Below, piece after piece: positions 1 to 12,435 of a DNA stretch of 64,000 bases. The DNA is from Trichoplax adhaerens (lineage: Eukaryota; Placozoa; Uniplacotomia; Trichoplacea; Trichoplacidae). Location of the stretch: assembly GCF_000150275.1 (NCBI RefSeq), contig NW_002060944.1, positions 1,430,957 to 1,494,956 of the forward strand, read 5' to 3'. The translations under genes and the position numbers were made by a program. Within the stretch, counting starts at the first letter, position 1; every line of letters starts with the position of its first letter. The notes under the pieces were generated by a model, which searched no databases, was not told the origin of the DNA, and saw nothing but the letters and a program-made list of their open reading frames with translations.

Positions 1-3000
1 GGTAACTCTTCCAACACTTAAAAGTATTACTTATGTCAGGACTGCAATTTTTCAAGAATTTTTTTGTACTCTAAATGATTACCCTTTCGCAGCTGACCAT
101 CGTACAACAGTGTCTTTATCTTTCAAGCCACTTAGCAATTGTTCTAAAGGTTTGTATTAATTCGAGAACACAAAGAATTAGTGTAACATATATTATTTTC
201 TCTGATACAATCTATTAATGCACCTAAAATATCTTCGATTTCTTCTGGAACGTCGTATTCCTCATCATCGACTGGTACATCCTCACTTATCTAAATATAA
301 GTTAAGTGTAAATGGACATCTATGCACACGCAGAAAAGGCCTCCAATAAAGTAGCATTTTTTTTACCGTTTGTGCAGGCGTACCATCCATTTTCTGTAGT
401 ATACACATCAAATTTGGTCGTAATTTAATTAGTAGGTTGCAGAACAAATTGTTAAATACTTATTAGATATTGAAATATCTGTCAATACCTTATCTGAAGT
501 TTCTTTCAGATTTAACAGCGTCCTGGTACCCCTTTTATATCTTTGATATCAAAAGTATACGTTACATATTGCATTATCATGACATTTTTTATAAAAAAGC
601 ACTGTTGCATTTTGAAGCTTAATATCTACCTCCAGGAAGCAATCCGTGCCTTCAAAAAGGCCAATCCTATACGCTGTAACAAGATTATAGACAAATGCGT
701 ATTATTCTATTGAGCAGGGCAAATACTAATAGGACATAGGTTAGTGTATATATATCATGGTAAAAACTATAAATCTATAAAAGGGTAAATTTCAGTCAAA
801 GTACAACTGTAATGATCTAGTAGTCATTCCATTTACAATATTTACCTCTGTATGCAATTTACATACCTGGATAATCTTGATACTATATTTTCTTAGTAAT
901 GTGTTACTACTTTCCATTAAATTTAATGAAATCACAGTATCGAGAACTGCTTTAGCTAGTAAAGACGCAACATAAAGCAGCTTTAATATTTTTCAATTTT
1001 TATTATACTGATAACAAGTCTGAATTAACAATCGGTTTTTGTTAATAAACTACAATAAATACATATATATTACCATATGGAAGTACATCAGTTCTCTTCC
1101 CGTGCTTATATATTAAAGCCTTATGATAAAGTCAATGCAGTATAAGCATTTAATTAGACTTGGCCAATATTTATAGAAGTTATCTATAACTTTTATAAAT
1201 TCACCGAAGAATAAATATTTACTTACAAGGACAGATAAATACCCGCTTAATTCTACCATGCCTGTCATTAAGGTAACTGATAAAATTCGATTTCAATTAG
1301 GATAAGCAAAATTTTATTTAAAAATAATAGCAACATAATGAGATCTAACCATCAACTTCTTTTGACTTTTGTAATAATGTCTTCATAAAAGTATCTAATT
1401 TTCTATCTCGAACATCAGGGCGTGATAAAAACCTGCACATCAACCAGTATTAAGGTTTACTAAAAATTTGTTAACTCTAAAGACTCAAAAGGAAGTCATA
1501 CTTTGCAAGAACGATGCCAGCCATATCTCTTGATTTGTCTGATACGGTTAGATACATCTATTCGATGCCAAAAAACAAATCAATTTGATAAGTAAATTAC
1601 CTATAAATCATATAGTACCTACGGTTGAACTGTACTCACATTGGCTGTATCCATAATACGTTCTATAATAGGTCTTTCATCCCTAGTGCCATCGAATCGT
1701 GCCATGTCAAATGGAACCATACATACAACAGAAAGCCACAGTAGCAAGATGTATCTACTTTGCCAGTGCTAAATGCAATTATAGATGTTGAAGTAGATTG
1801 TAAGCCTATTAGTAGTTATTCGATTTTAATAATAAAGCGTAAAATTTTAATGTTCAGTATCAAAGTTGTTATTGTAACTAACTGAATCCAATATAGAATG
1901 CATACTGTCATTGGACTGTCAGTGCGAAAAAAGCTTTAAATGATAGATATATGAAGACGTGGTATACCTCGGCATCATTCTTGTCTTGTTTCATAAGTAA
2001 CTGCAGTACAGGCTCTAAATCAGGTACTTCATGTGGAAATAATCGTGCCACATGCTTATATCCTCGCACCTACCAGAATTTAGTCATTAATTCCAGGTTA
2101 TACTAAGTTTACTAGCTAGAGAATTTGTTATCTACGAATTATCTTTCCTGATAGTTATACAAGATTATTACATATTACATCTACTTGTCAAATAGAGTAT
2201 ACCGATCGCATCTTAAAACTCTAAGTTTGAAGATATATCATGTAATGTGTTAATAATTTTTAGTATTTACGGCAAAAATATATCCATATTATCAAGTACT
2301 GCAATATCATGTTATGTATAATAATGGACCATAATAAGTGTAATTACATATTTATTACAGTAGTTAAGCGATTTTATCATATCCTATCATCCTTTCTTTC
2401 ACCATAATTATAAATTCATAATCTACGGTAGAATGCAACTGCAGTGATGATGTAGATTAACATCACATTTTGTTATATCTTAATAAAATATGACGCAATC
2501 ACTTCATTTATGTAATGGGGCATAAATACTATGGCATATAATACGCTTACCTTTGATATCCAATGGATGTATTTGAAAGCAAGGTTGATCTGATCATCAT
2601 TATTGTCACCATTTCTGATTTGATCCAATAGGATATTCGTGAGGGATTCTACAAACAGATCAATTTTGCGTCCATCATATGTTTACAATGACTGTAAGAT
2701 CGCGATCACGCTACATCAATGAATACGTAGTATAGCATTGTAAAAATTTAAAATGAATTATACCATCAGATTATTACAAAATGAATGACACATCAACAAA
2801 GGCAAGATTCTTCCATTACACAAATAGAAGATAATAAAGAAATAATTCTAGTATTCCTTGGTCGCTAGTTTACCAATTTACTAGTACTGTATATGATGGA
2901 GAATAATAGTAGCTGACCTAAATGAGGATCCAGTAAGTGGGGTTGCTCTTGATATTCGTCGAGTATCGCTAGATAGATTGCGATCAAATGTTTAAAATGA

Positions 3001-3396
3001 GACTTTATTAAAATATACCAGCTAAAATGTTTCTTTACACACTGTACTATACATCTATATCAGTATCTAAATACTCTATCAGTTGTTATTGATTGTAATA
3101 GCAATTCATTCTGCGATGATATCAATTACATTATTTTTACAAACAATGTTGCTATCGACAAAAGTAATCCTATACAATCTCAACATCTGCTAGCCAATTG
3201 TATATAAATCTTTCAACACTAGCATTATCAGAAAGTTCTTACCAGAGAAATTTTCATATGCATCCTCGCTGCCAGATAGATCGCTACAAACCGAAGGTAT
3301 TTTCTTAGCTAAATCTTCTAATTGTTTGCTATGCACACAGAATTCATGGATGTTTTGTATATATTCCGTATCAATCTCGTCTCCAGGATAAGCCAT
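1..3396 (-). CDS. TBCD: Tubulin-folding cofactor D, N-terminal part (runs off left edge)
   Basis: TBCD is a large HEAT/ARM-type chaperone that captures beta-tubulin and, with cofactors E and C, assembles or takes apart the alpha/beta-tubulin dimer. Reading leftward from ATG at 3396, exons give blocks that I align to vertebrate TBCD from memory: YQEQPHLLDPHL (exon ending 2918), LAFKYIHWISK then VRGYKHVARLFPHEV (about 2570-2690 and 1970-2069), LLLWLSVVCMVPFD (about 1640-1770), FLSRPDVR (about 1350-1437), LRKYSIKIIQ (about 870-917), RIGLAFLK (about 630-680), RGTRTLLNL (about 490-540), the acidic EDVPVDDEEYDVPEE (224-290) and LKDKDTVVRWSAAKG (82-143), then VGRVT at 1-16. This covers roughly the first 400 residues of a family about 1,190 long. 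The join between the first exon (3243-3396) and the second is out of phase in my model, so the true start or a small exon is unresolved. Identity is secure; the 3' end lies outside the window. Confidence 0.85.
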
Positions 3397-3599
3397 CTTT
3401 AGAAAATTGCAATGGAGATGAGTCGGTCTAATGAATACTATGGGCTGGCCAAGTGTGAACAGTACCGCCTTTTAGCTACCTAGTCATCCGTGGACGTTGG
3501 GCGGTGGACACAGGACCTGGCAGTCTACCATGCTTTACTATAGCCTTTCAACCTCTATCCTACACAATACAATCAGTATGGAAATAGAGACCCGGGATT

Positions 3600-4035
3600 T
3601 TCAAATGTGTTTTCTACCGTTCAGAGCTTTACGCTGTGTACTGTGGGCTACAGTACTATGCATCGTACACTGTACCGTAATGCACTGTGCGTACCGCAGG
3701 TACACTGGTACAGTACTGACTGTACTGTACGGTCGTGTGTCAACCACAGTACAGTACAACGTACTGTAGAAAAACGCCAGAATTTACAGTATACAGTATA
3801 AGTATTTTTGATTTGAAGTGCTACTATGAGTAGCTTTAACACATTTAATGTACTGTAAATTTGAATTACATATTCACATACAGCATCTTATTTCCAATCA
3901 AACAATACCAAATTTGTCTAATAGGGACTTCAAACTACAGTATAATTTCATACGTGCGTACAGTACAGTACGTGCGTACCATAGCTACTCGAGACCCTAC
4001 AGTAGTACTGTACAGTACTGTATACAGTACAACGT
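3600..4035. repeat. Cluster of TACTGTAC / GTACAGTA near-palindromes
   Basis: Short words such as TACAGTAC, GTACTGTAC and TACTGTA recur many times on both strands at 3640-3780 and 3955-4035. Smaller clusters of the same word occur at 12105-12150, 22755-22910 and 37275-37440, always outside coding exons. Because the word is nearly self-complementary, the clusters could fold or bind a dimeric protein; no function is shown. Confidence 0.7.
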
Positions 4036-4205
4036 ATTGTAGAAAAATGCCAGAATTTATATAGTATTTTGACTCGAAATGCTAATAGCAGTAGCTGTAA
4101 CACATTTAATGTAACTTTAAATTACATATTCACATAAAACGTCTTATTTCTAATCAAATAATACCAAATTTGTCTAATAAGGACTTAAAACTATAATTTC
4201 ATATA
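3750..4205. repeat. Tandem duplication, period about 273 bases
   Basis: The stretch 3750-3951 is repeated, diverged but colinear, at 4023-4205. Shared landmarks in order are ACAGTACAACGTA, GAAAAA(C/T)GCCAGAATTTA, AACACATTTAATGTA, ATTACATATTCACATA, AATACCAAATTTGTCTAATA and ATAATTTCATA. Short ORFs called on either strand here are chance readings of the repeat. Confidence 0.8.
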
Positions 4206-5706
4206 GTTTCAATCGTCGGGAAAGACCTATCAGACACCCTCATTATCGTACAGTACTAAATACTCTACATTTCTGTCGGTACAGCACTGTACTATTTGAA
4301 ACCGCTACAGGAGATGACATAATCCATCAACAACGTCAACACTGCTAAACTGGGCTGTCAGCTTCTGTCCGACTTTGAAATCATTTGATAATAATAAATA
4401 AAAAACTTTTGCGGCTTCTTAACTCTCGCACTGGTGAACTGTAAACAACTTCTTGGATTCGTGTACAAGCAGAGAAGCAAGCTATCACTTTGATTAGCAG
4501 GTAGTGCTGAATTATTTGTTCGGTGATGCCGGATATGGATCTTGCAGGTAAGGAGGGTTTAGCATCAGATGATTTACTCTGCGTTGTAGGTATTTACTAC
4601 CTGCCACGTCGACAAAACGTGAAAGAGTTGGATCACATTAATTGATTGGCTCTTGCTTCATAATAAAACTATGGTACGATAACGTATATGAAGAATAAGG
4701 ATTAAAATTTTGTACCATGAATGAGTCGTTCTAGCTCTTGCTGTTACATTCTGTAAGTTAAAATATATATGTCATGATTTAGCCCTCCGGACACCTGGCA
4801 TGAGTAGAAAAAACTTTGACATCGGTGATATAGCTGAAGAAGATGCCAATTACCCTACCCAATTTCATTATTTACTGTACATGCATTAAAATAATTATTC
4901 TAAACAATGTAAACGATAAAATCGATCGAGTTCAGTCAATAATGACAGCAATCATCACAACAACCGTAAATATCAGAAGAACGGTGAAGAACGAGATTGC
5001 TCTGCTTATTATCTCAAAAATTCATAAATTCTCTTGTTTATGTGTGATTATATGAAATAATGACTAATTCATGCTGTATTCCTCCACGGACTTATGGTAA
5101 ATTTAAACAAATTAAGCAGTAAACCTACTGTACCTCCACTTAGTAAAAGTCAATAACAACGATTGATTAATTATCCGCTCGCTTGCTGCTAGACTTTAAT
5201 AGTTTAAAGTTTAAACCATACGTGTAAATACCAGGCATTTCTACAGTAACGTAATCAACGCATTCGGCTACACATGATTAATCTGAAGTATAGGACTGAT
5301 AAATCACTGCTGCTCTTGCTCGATATGTATACTTCGAAAATTTTAGAAATCTCCAGGTTCCTTTTTCTGCAGAATTCTCATCTAAATATGGCCACCGCAG
5401 TCTGTGTACAATTCGAATTAATACGATACCATTGAACATATGTTTCAGATCAATGGCTACCAATTCTATACCACACTTTTCCTAGCAGAGATATCGATAT
5501 ACAGGTAATCAATCATATTAAGGACTAAAAAATTGAGTATTACAGCCGAGTACTTTATACCGATATTTCTATCGTATATAATTTTATTAGATTTCTTCCT
5601 ATTTCCCCCAAAAGCTACCAGATAGCGACACCTATTTTGCCATCGATCGCTTAGTTTACTGTTAATCCTAGTAATAATTAATAAAATAAAATTTTTACTG
5701 GATTAG

Positions 5707-8700
5707 GATTTATCAAGCGAACATATCGCAAGGATATTTTTTCTTCTGGAAAATGGTGAAGTAAATGAAGTTGCGAAGAGTAAGATAGAGTTAATTTACT
5801 ACTGTGAATTTTCCTAATTAAACTACAGATTGAAAACTAAAGCCTGTAGTTATAACGTAATGGACCAGAGTTGCAAAGGTGATAAAATGAATGAAGGTTT
5901 GATTATGCGACCGTTAATCTTTTGCAGAAGAAGCACTTAGCTTTTGCTTTTACCAGCTTCGAAATGATGCCCAATCCAAGAGGTTAATATATCACCAAAA
6001 ATAGTTATGCAAGAATTCCGAGTATCAGTTAAAAATCGACTCTGATTAATTATAGAGAGCAAATAGCAACAAATATGTGTTACTAAATGTTATATTTTTT
6101 CAGATTAAAAGTAACAATTTTTGATTTACTGTAACAAATAATTTAGATTCAAACATGCAGTCCTTATTGGCTCGCTACCAAAATTTATGTTAGAAAGTAA
6201 ATTGCAATACGTAAGTAATGAATGAAGAACTGATCGATTATCGTCACACTGCAATCGTCATTTCCATTGTAAAATATTATTATTGGTATTAAATATAGAT
6301 ACTAAGAAATCTACTTGAAGCTATCTTATTTGATTCGTGTGGGGAAGCTTACGATAGCAAATTACGCAAATCAGCTATAAAAGCTATTGAAAAGTAAACT
6401 ATCTACTGCAGTTCCTACTTTGTAACGATAAGGATAATAAATTTATTTGTTTAATTTGAAAGAATATTTTCATTGATGTGAAGCTCAATTTAGAATTTAC
6501 GTACATATTCAGATAGATAATATGTTTAGCAATTAGTTGATAAACAAACCTTACATTTTACATAGAATTGTCCGAAAATGCCCAGTTGATGGTGATTGTG
6601 ATGGGATAACTGCTATAAATAATGATATAGTTCGCTTTCTCTTTGATGGATTAATGAAAGCCATGACTGACTACAGTTCTAATTCGCGCGGCGATGTTGG
6701 ATATATGTATGATAACTAATGTAGCAACGTTAATGTTCTTGTGCAACTTATACTCCTTCACACGAGACTGCAAAAGTCGATTATTTATTTATCTATTTGT
6801 TGATAACTATGTACACGTCATAACTTATTTACTTTTAATGTAGTGTTCGAGAAGCTGCCATGTCTGGCATTGAATTTCTCTTAACTCACATATCTAGGCA
6901 AGATCCATCACTTATTAAAAGAGATGAGTAAGTATTATCGGAGAGTATTCCACAGTATTCGCTTTATTAAGTATAGGACTGGTGTAATCGTTTCATAATG
7001 CATATCATTGTGCCACCTATTTCAGTTGGAAGCTATTTATTGGCAGTTTATTACAGCAAACAGCGGAAAAAATGGATAGGACGCGGGCGCATGCTGGTGC
7101 TATTTTCATAAGATTAATTCACTCTGAAGTGTAAGTCCTAACAGCTGAAATCTTCTAAACCGAGATGATATAAATTTTCATTTTATTAAACTTTCAATTT
7201 TAATTGTAGGTCTGATACAAAAAAAATTCCTGGGTTGAAAGTTTTTCAGAAACTGTTTCCAAAGTACTAATATAGACTATTTAAATAAACTATCGGTTAC
7301 TGTTAAAATCTATTGCGCTGATATACGGTAATATTCTATCTACCAGAAACTTTCCGGACTTTTTTCGAAGAGGAAGATCAGCTGATATATTCTCACGTTT
7401 GATAAAAATATTGCCTATGAAAGAATATACATATCCTGTATTATCTGGAATTGTTGTTAGCAGTGGTGGTTATGTATCTGAATCAATGGTGTGTTCTACA
7501 GACGTTGCTTATTTTAAATATATGTTAGAGCCTTGTATTAGATAAATCAGCTGTTAAGTTAATAAATATTAGTTAACTAACAGGCACAAATATAACACTG
7601 CTCTTTTCAATTATTGCAATCTTGTAGTGCAACCACGCCCGACGTTCTCTTCTCAATTATTTAAGAGAATCTACTAGCGAGTATGTAAATCCCGATTTTA
7701 TTGCGAATCATTTTCATCATATTGCTATTGTCCGTTTTAAACACCATTAAATAAATCTAATTTTTTTGTTGCTAATAACTTGTTCATTAAATAGGAATAT
7801 AGAACAGTTTGAAGATTTTTTGAACACACTAACAACTATTTATAAGAATAATGGTCGAACGGATAGGTTCTTTCATTTACTTACATCTATAGTTCTTTCT
7901 ATTGCTACATGTACATATTTCATACTAATTGAATTGTTGAACAGCTCACACACGTAAAATTTCATTAATAATTTAACGTTAAGTTAATTTTATGATTACA
8001 GGATTGTGTTTCCATTATTATGTATGACGGATTTTCTACTCTTGAATGACTCATTTTCATTAATTATGGATAACGATTGGTACACACTTTCGATCTTCTT
8101 TTTCGAATTTTAATGTATACAGCAACCTGTGCCAAGTTCTAATAATTCATACTTAATCATGTAACGCAAAATTTTATCATATAGTCATCCTTTTCTTTTG
8201 GGGGTCATGGATATGTTGGAAGTAGAAAGCGTGACTTCAACTGACGTTATAAAGACTGAAGTTATTATTAGCGCGTAATTACTTTCTATAATTTGTCGAT
8301 GATTAGGACAATATCGGTTACATTGTTTTCTTGTTTGTGTGCCAGTACTTGCGCCATGATGGAATTTCCGGATAAAATCAGAAAGCGATCAATTCCACTG
8401 ATTATAAAATATTTGATGAATAAATATCCAAAGGTAATTGAAATGGTTTATATAATTGATGTAGTTTTATGAGGTAAAATAGTAATATATGTTTACGAAT
8501 ATGTATATGACTAGGTTCGATGTTACGCGGCTGATCAACTATATATAGCACTGATGACCTTTGAAAAGTCATTACAAAATTATCAGATCGATCGGTTAAT
8601 GGAATTGCTTGCTGACACTGTCTGGTATGCTATCGTATTGCCTATTGGATAGACGTTTATGTTACACGTAGTAGCTATTAATTTTTTATCATTTGCTTGT

Positions 8701-8799
8701 AGGGAAGATTCGTTATCAACTTTGCGTACGGTCATAGAGCAAATTTGCCATGGATTTAACCTAAGTGCTAATCACTTACTAGTAAGATATTATTTTTAA
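5707..8799 (+). CDS. TBCD: Tubulin-folding cofactor D, separate C-terminal part
   Basis: A spliced + strand gene matching only the C-terminal third of TBCD. Supported exons: 5707-5779, 5843-5878, 5928-5982, 6147-6210, 6299-6393, 6566-6706, 6844-6927, 7026-7130, 7210-7263, 7347-7488, 7628-7680, 7795-7866, 8002-8079, 8185-8274, 8346-8433, 8515-8624 and 8703-8799 (stop TAA). From the in-frame ATG at 5860 the exons total 1,347 bases (448 aa), every junction is in phase and there is no stop. Landmarks against vertebrate TBCD: AVLIGSLPKFML, SSNSRGDVGYIVREAAM, EKMDRTRAHAGAIF, LSGIVVSSGGYVSESM, MMEFPDKIRKRS and DTVWEDSLSTLRT. The exon at 5707-5779 extends the match upstream, so the real start may lie further left. 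Homology to the middle of TBCD (about residues 420-780) was not found on this strand. The intact frame argues against a decayed pseudogene. Confidence 0.85.
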
Positions 8800-10702
8800 A
8801 TGCTATGATTTAACACATTTTCAACGAAATGTACAGTAAAACCTTTAGGCTGATTTTTTAATTCTTTACTACAGCTATTAGAAGAATAAACAACTGTTAC
8901 CTAGTATTGGTTGGAAAGGTTGATATCAAGAGATAATTTCTAGAAAAAAAATATAAAATTCACTAAATAAGTCATAAAACGAGAAAATACAGTAGATACT
9001 GAATACTACTATGTAAAAATGTTAAAATTCTTGCTGCAGAGCTTTTAATCTTCGTAAGGATGAATAGTTTATATCATTAGATAATTATGTAAGTAGCAGT
9101 AGTTCCAGCTACTATACTCTGTACTGAATTCTATCATTTACCGTGCTTGTAGTTAAGTTAAGATGCAAACCGTGGATTATTTTTATGCATCAGGGGTGGA
9201 TGCTAAACAAACAGCTACACTTCATTGTTTTATTCATCTTAGGAATGCATTTCTGTATAGCGTATTTAACTTGAATTTAGTGACATCGCGCTGGTAGGTA
9301 TTAACCGGCTTAAATATACTATCTAATTCTACATTAAAATATCAAAAAATAAAATCTGCATTATACTTGATCAAAGGAAGAAGTTTAGTTATTTGCCATT
9401 GAGCTGAGCAATCTGAAAGAAAGCGAATCCTGCTCTAAATAACGTGTTCTGATTATTAACTTTGGTGTTATAATTACAGTAATTCCATTTCTCTTTTTTA
9501 AGTATAGTACATCTTATTTCTCGATGTAGGAATATGGCTAGTAAGTATAACAAAAACTTGTTTTGATTACCTTTTGGCCTAAAATCTAGGAACGTTTGTG
9601 AGATATGGTGTCTAACAAAAGCAATTTACAGTCTTATGTGTAATAATTACGGTATATCCTGCATTGTCTATTGAATTATCGAAATACTGAAATTTATTAA
9701 TACTAAAAACTAGCGCTGTAAATTTGATATCATTTTATGGATGATATTGATGTGTTAATGAATGATACCTCAGCTGGTTTTCATGGCAGGCGGCGCTATT
9801 AAATAAGCTTATATTCTCTGATTTTTTGTGATATAAAGACAAGTATCGACGCATACAAAACAATAATTAATTAGTTAATATTGTTAGTAAATATAATTAA
9901 GTTACAATCGACTGGCTGAAATTACATGAGCAGTTCAATATAATTTGTTAGTCATGCGTTTAAATCACTATACTGATACAGAAAAATCAGGAATTTTAAT
10001 GTCTTTTAACCATCCCTGACAGTCACTTGTTTTGTAATAAAAGAATTGAAAGGGGCCGTTCAGCCAATCGCCATGGTTCATCAATTGCGTGATGATAGAA
10101 ATAAGAGTTTCGCAAATATATTAGGGCAAAATTTTCTTTTAACTCTCTCATTTAATACGGCGCCGATAGGGTACTGTAAGTTTAAGGTTACATTACAGTA
10201 AGCTATTTTTGTGAATGGCAATAATACCGAAGCACAGTAGTACTAAGTTACTGCAGTACGTGGAAGAGGTTGTAGATTAAATTTCAATTTTAAAATTGTT
10301 AGTTTCATGTATTCTTTAGATATTCCATCATTCATTATAAATTATCAAACTGTCATCTTATTCTCATAAGGTATCGTGCGGTGCTTGTTGATTTTAGCCC
10401 GTTGCTAAATCGTTGGTTTTATTTAGTTTCCATACAGTGTAGCGTACTGTAATGAATGATTAATTGTGCGTCAGTGATTGATTGTACAGTTTAGTAAAAA
10501 CTACAAGTATGTACGGAAAGTATAGCAAGCGAGGGATCTATCACTAACAATAAAAGATCAGTTTAACCTGTAATTCTCTAGAGGACTCATTTGAAGATTT
10601 CTCGCTTAATGCTTGGAATTTTTTAAATTGTCAAGATTATAGTGATAACGCCTTTGCTGCTACTTCATATCTGAGATGAATCACCTACGGGTTTGAAATC
10701 AG

Positions 10703-11085
10703 TCTATCCGAGTGCAGTAGTAAAAAACGCCGGTCATTTCATAGAGTATATTGCAATCACATTATTAGCTGATCGAAGGGTACATAAGATCTGCACTTTT
10801 TCGAATAACTAGGGCGAATCATATCGATATAATGAGAGCATAGGTTATCCGAGTGCAGTAGTAAAAAACACCGGTCATTTCATAGAGTACCCTAACCCTA
10901 ACCCTAACCCTAACATTATTGAGTGATCGAATGAGAGCATAGGCTATCCGAGTGCAGTAGTAAAAAACACCAGTCATTCCGTAGAATATATTGCAATCAC
11001 ATTATTAAGTGATCAACGTGTGCATAAGATCTGCACTTTTTCCAGTAACTAGGGCGAATCATATCGATATAATGAGAGCATTGGC
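10703..11085. repeat. Three-unit degenerate tandem repeat
   Basis: Units start with the shared word TATCCGAGTGCAGTAGTAAA at about 10704, 10844 and 10942. Units 1 and 3 are nearly full (about 140 bases each), sharing ATTGCAATCACATTATTA, ACATAAGATCTGCACTTTTT / GCATAAGATCTGCACTTTTT and CTAGGGCGAATCATATCGAT. Unit 2 is shortened, lacking the stretch between GTGATCGA and ATGAGAGCAT, and carries a telomere-type insertion. Confidence 0.9.
10890..10913. repeat. Interstitial telomere-type tract (CCCTAA)4
   Basis: Exactly four perfect CCCTAA units (TTAGGG on the other strand, the common animal telomere repeat). In the sister repeat units the same place holds 11 bases (TATTGCAATCA) between GAGTA and CATTATT; here the telomere units replace them. 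Confidence 0.95.
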
Positions 11086-12104
11086 ATGCTGGGGGTTTCT
11101 TTTTCCACTTTTTGATTGTAAACAAACAAATGAATGAGTGAATGAATGAGTCTGTAATGTTGCAAAACATGTAAATTGTACTACTACGAATGGAGAGGAG
11201 TTTTATTGGCTTCATCTCAGCAGTGGATTTGATGACTCATTGATGAGTCACTACCTTATCATCGAATGAAGACACTCCAAGATTGCTGGAAATATTACTC
11301 ATCAACTTTAAATAAATTTGTTTTTGTTATTAGTAATGATTATTTTTATCCGTGTTGGCTAACTGGTCCATTGCCATATACGGTCTTGGCACTACTCGAG
11401 CTACTCGAGCTACGATAAAGTAAATGATGTCATAACTAATCGATCAGTGAGCATTGCAAAAGTGCACGTTTGCCTGGACCATCATGCACAATAATAATAA
11501 AAAAAAAGTCATGCTTTGACAATTGGATGCCATTCCATATCTCATAGTAATGAACACTATTCACTGAGTACTAATTTGTAGAGACTAGAGCTAGTAGATG
11601 ACTCGTAATAAACTAAACTTACTATTGAGGCATACAGCAAACAGAGGTTACGGTGTCAAAAGGGGAAAAAATGAAGTTAGCCACCTCAACTGTTAACCAC
11701 TGCTTACAGTAGTGCATAAACAATAATATTACACGCAATGTACACCTTTCGTGGTCCGTTTAGAAGTATCTACAGTACAATACCAATTGATTAAGACTTG
11801 TTAACACAGTCGCACTATTCTAGCTGCTGAAACCATTGCAATGGATGATCGACATTCATTATAATATCACTACTGGAAGAGAAAGCTGTCCGAGATAGAA
11901 AACTTTTTCCATCTTTATTTATTAAGGGGACTCTAATAACCGTGCCTATCGCCTACTATTCTGTGTACTATATAGGTGATACTAATCCATACAATTCACT
12001 GCATTCTAGATTGCAGTTTTCTTTTTGCCTGAAGAGTGAAAGTAATCAATTTTGCTCTCTTTCCTTAGTCCGTCATTCAAGTATGACGTCAACGATTTCA
12101 TGCT

Positions 12105-12150
12105 GAGCTACAGTACAATCCAGTACTGTACACTGTACAAGATTGTACTG
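12105..12150. repeat. Small TACTGTAC cluster upstream of MAP2K4
   Basis: ACAGTAC, GTACTGTACACTGTAC and TTGTACTGTACACT occur within about 45 bases, some 300 bases before the MAP2K4 start codon. Same word as the clusters at 3.6, 22.8 and 37.3 kb. Confidence 0.7.
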
Positions 12151-12435
12151 TACACTCTGATGCTGTGGTATCGACCAATTAAGGTTGCCGTATGGAATAT
12201 TGGAGACTGTTTCATTCAAGTCATTAATCCACACCTTTTCACTACCAATCGATCGCTGTTCTCTCTTGTCGACCACGATACCGGCTGTTGCACCGTACTG
12301 GACCGCTATGACGCTGGATGCCCCAACTGGAGTAGCCGCAAAAGTAAAACCTGCAACCCAACAAGAACCATATTTATCACTTGGGATATTCGACGTCTTT
12401 CCAACTGCAAGACAACACAAATTACTAGCATTAGC

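Larger units (their letters stand above)
3397..5706. other. Spacer between the divergent TBCD parts
   Basis: No gene that I can support. It holds the promoter space for two divergent transcription units, a cluster of TACTGTAC-type short palindromes (about 3600-4035) and a tandem duplication (3750-4205). A possible leader exon starts at ATG 4528 (MPDMDLA, followed by a GTAAGG donor), but nothing links it to a downstream exon. A 29-codon ORF at 4800-4889 has no recognisable content. Confidence 0.5.
8800..12435. other. Gene-poor spacer with repeats
   Basis: No convincing exon. It contains the three-unit repeat with the telomere-type tract (10703-11085), a dyad of two AP-1-like heptamers (11233-11250), the direct doublet ACTCGAGCT at about 11394-11411 and scattered TACAGTA words. 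Open frames at 12052-12471 on both strands overlap each other, have no clear homology and probably lie in the 5' flank of MAP2K4. Confidence 0.5.

Noticed and set aside
5278-5463. Open frame on - between the TBCD parts
   Set aside because: No similarity to the missing middle of TBCD or to anything else; no supporting splice pattern.
10860-10920. Telomere repeat as a sign of a chromosome end
   Set aside because: Only four units, flanked on both sides by the same repeat family and then by ordinary genes, so interstitial.
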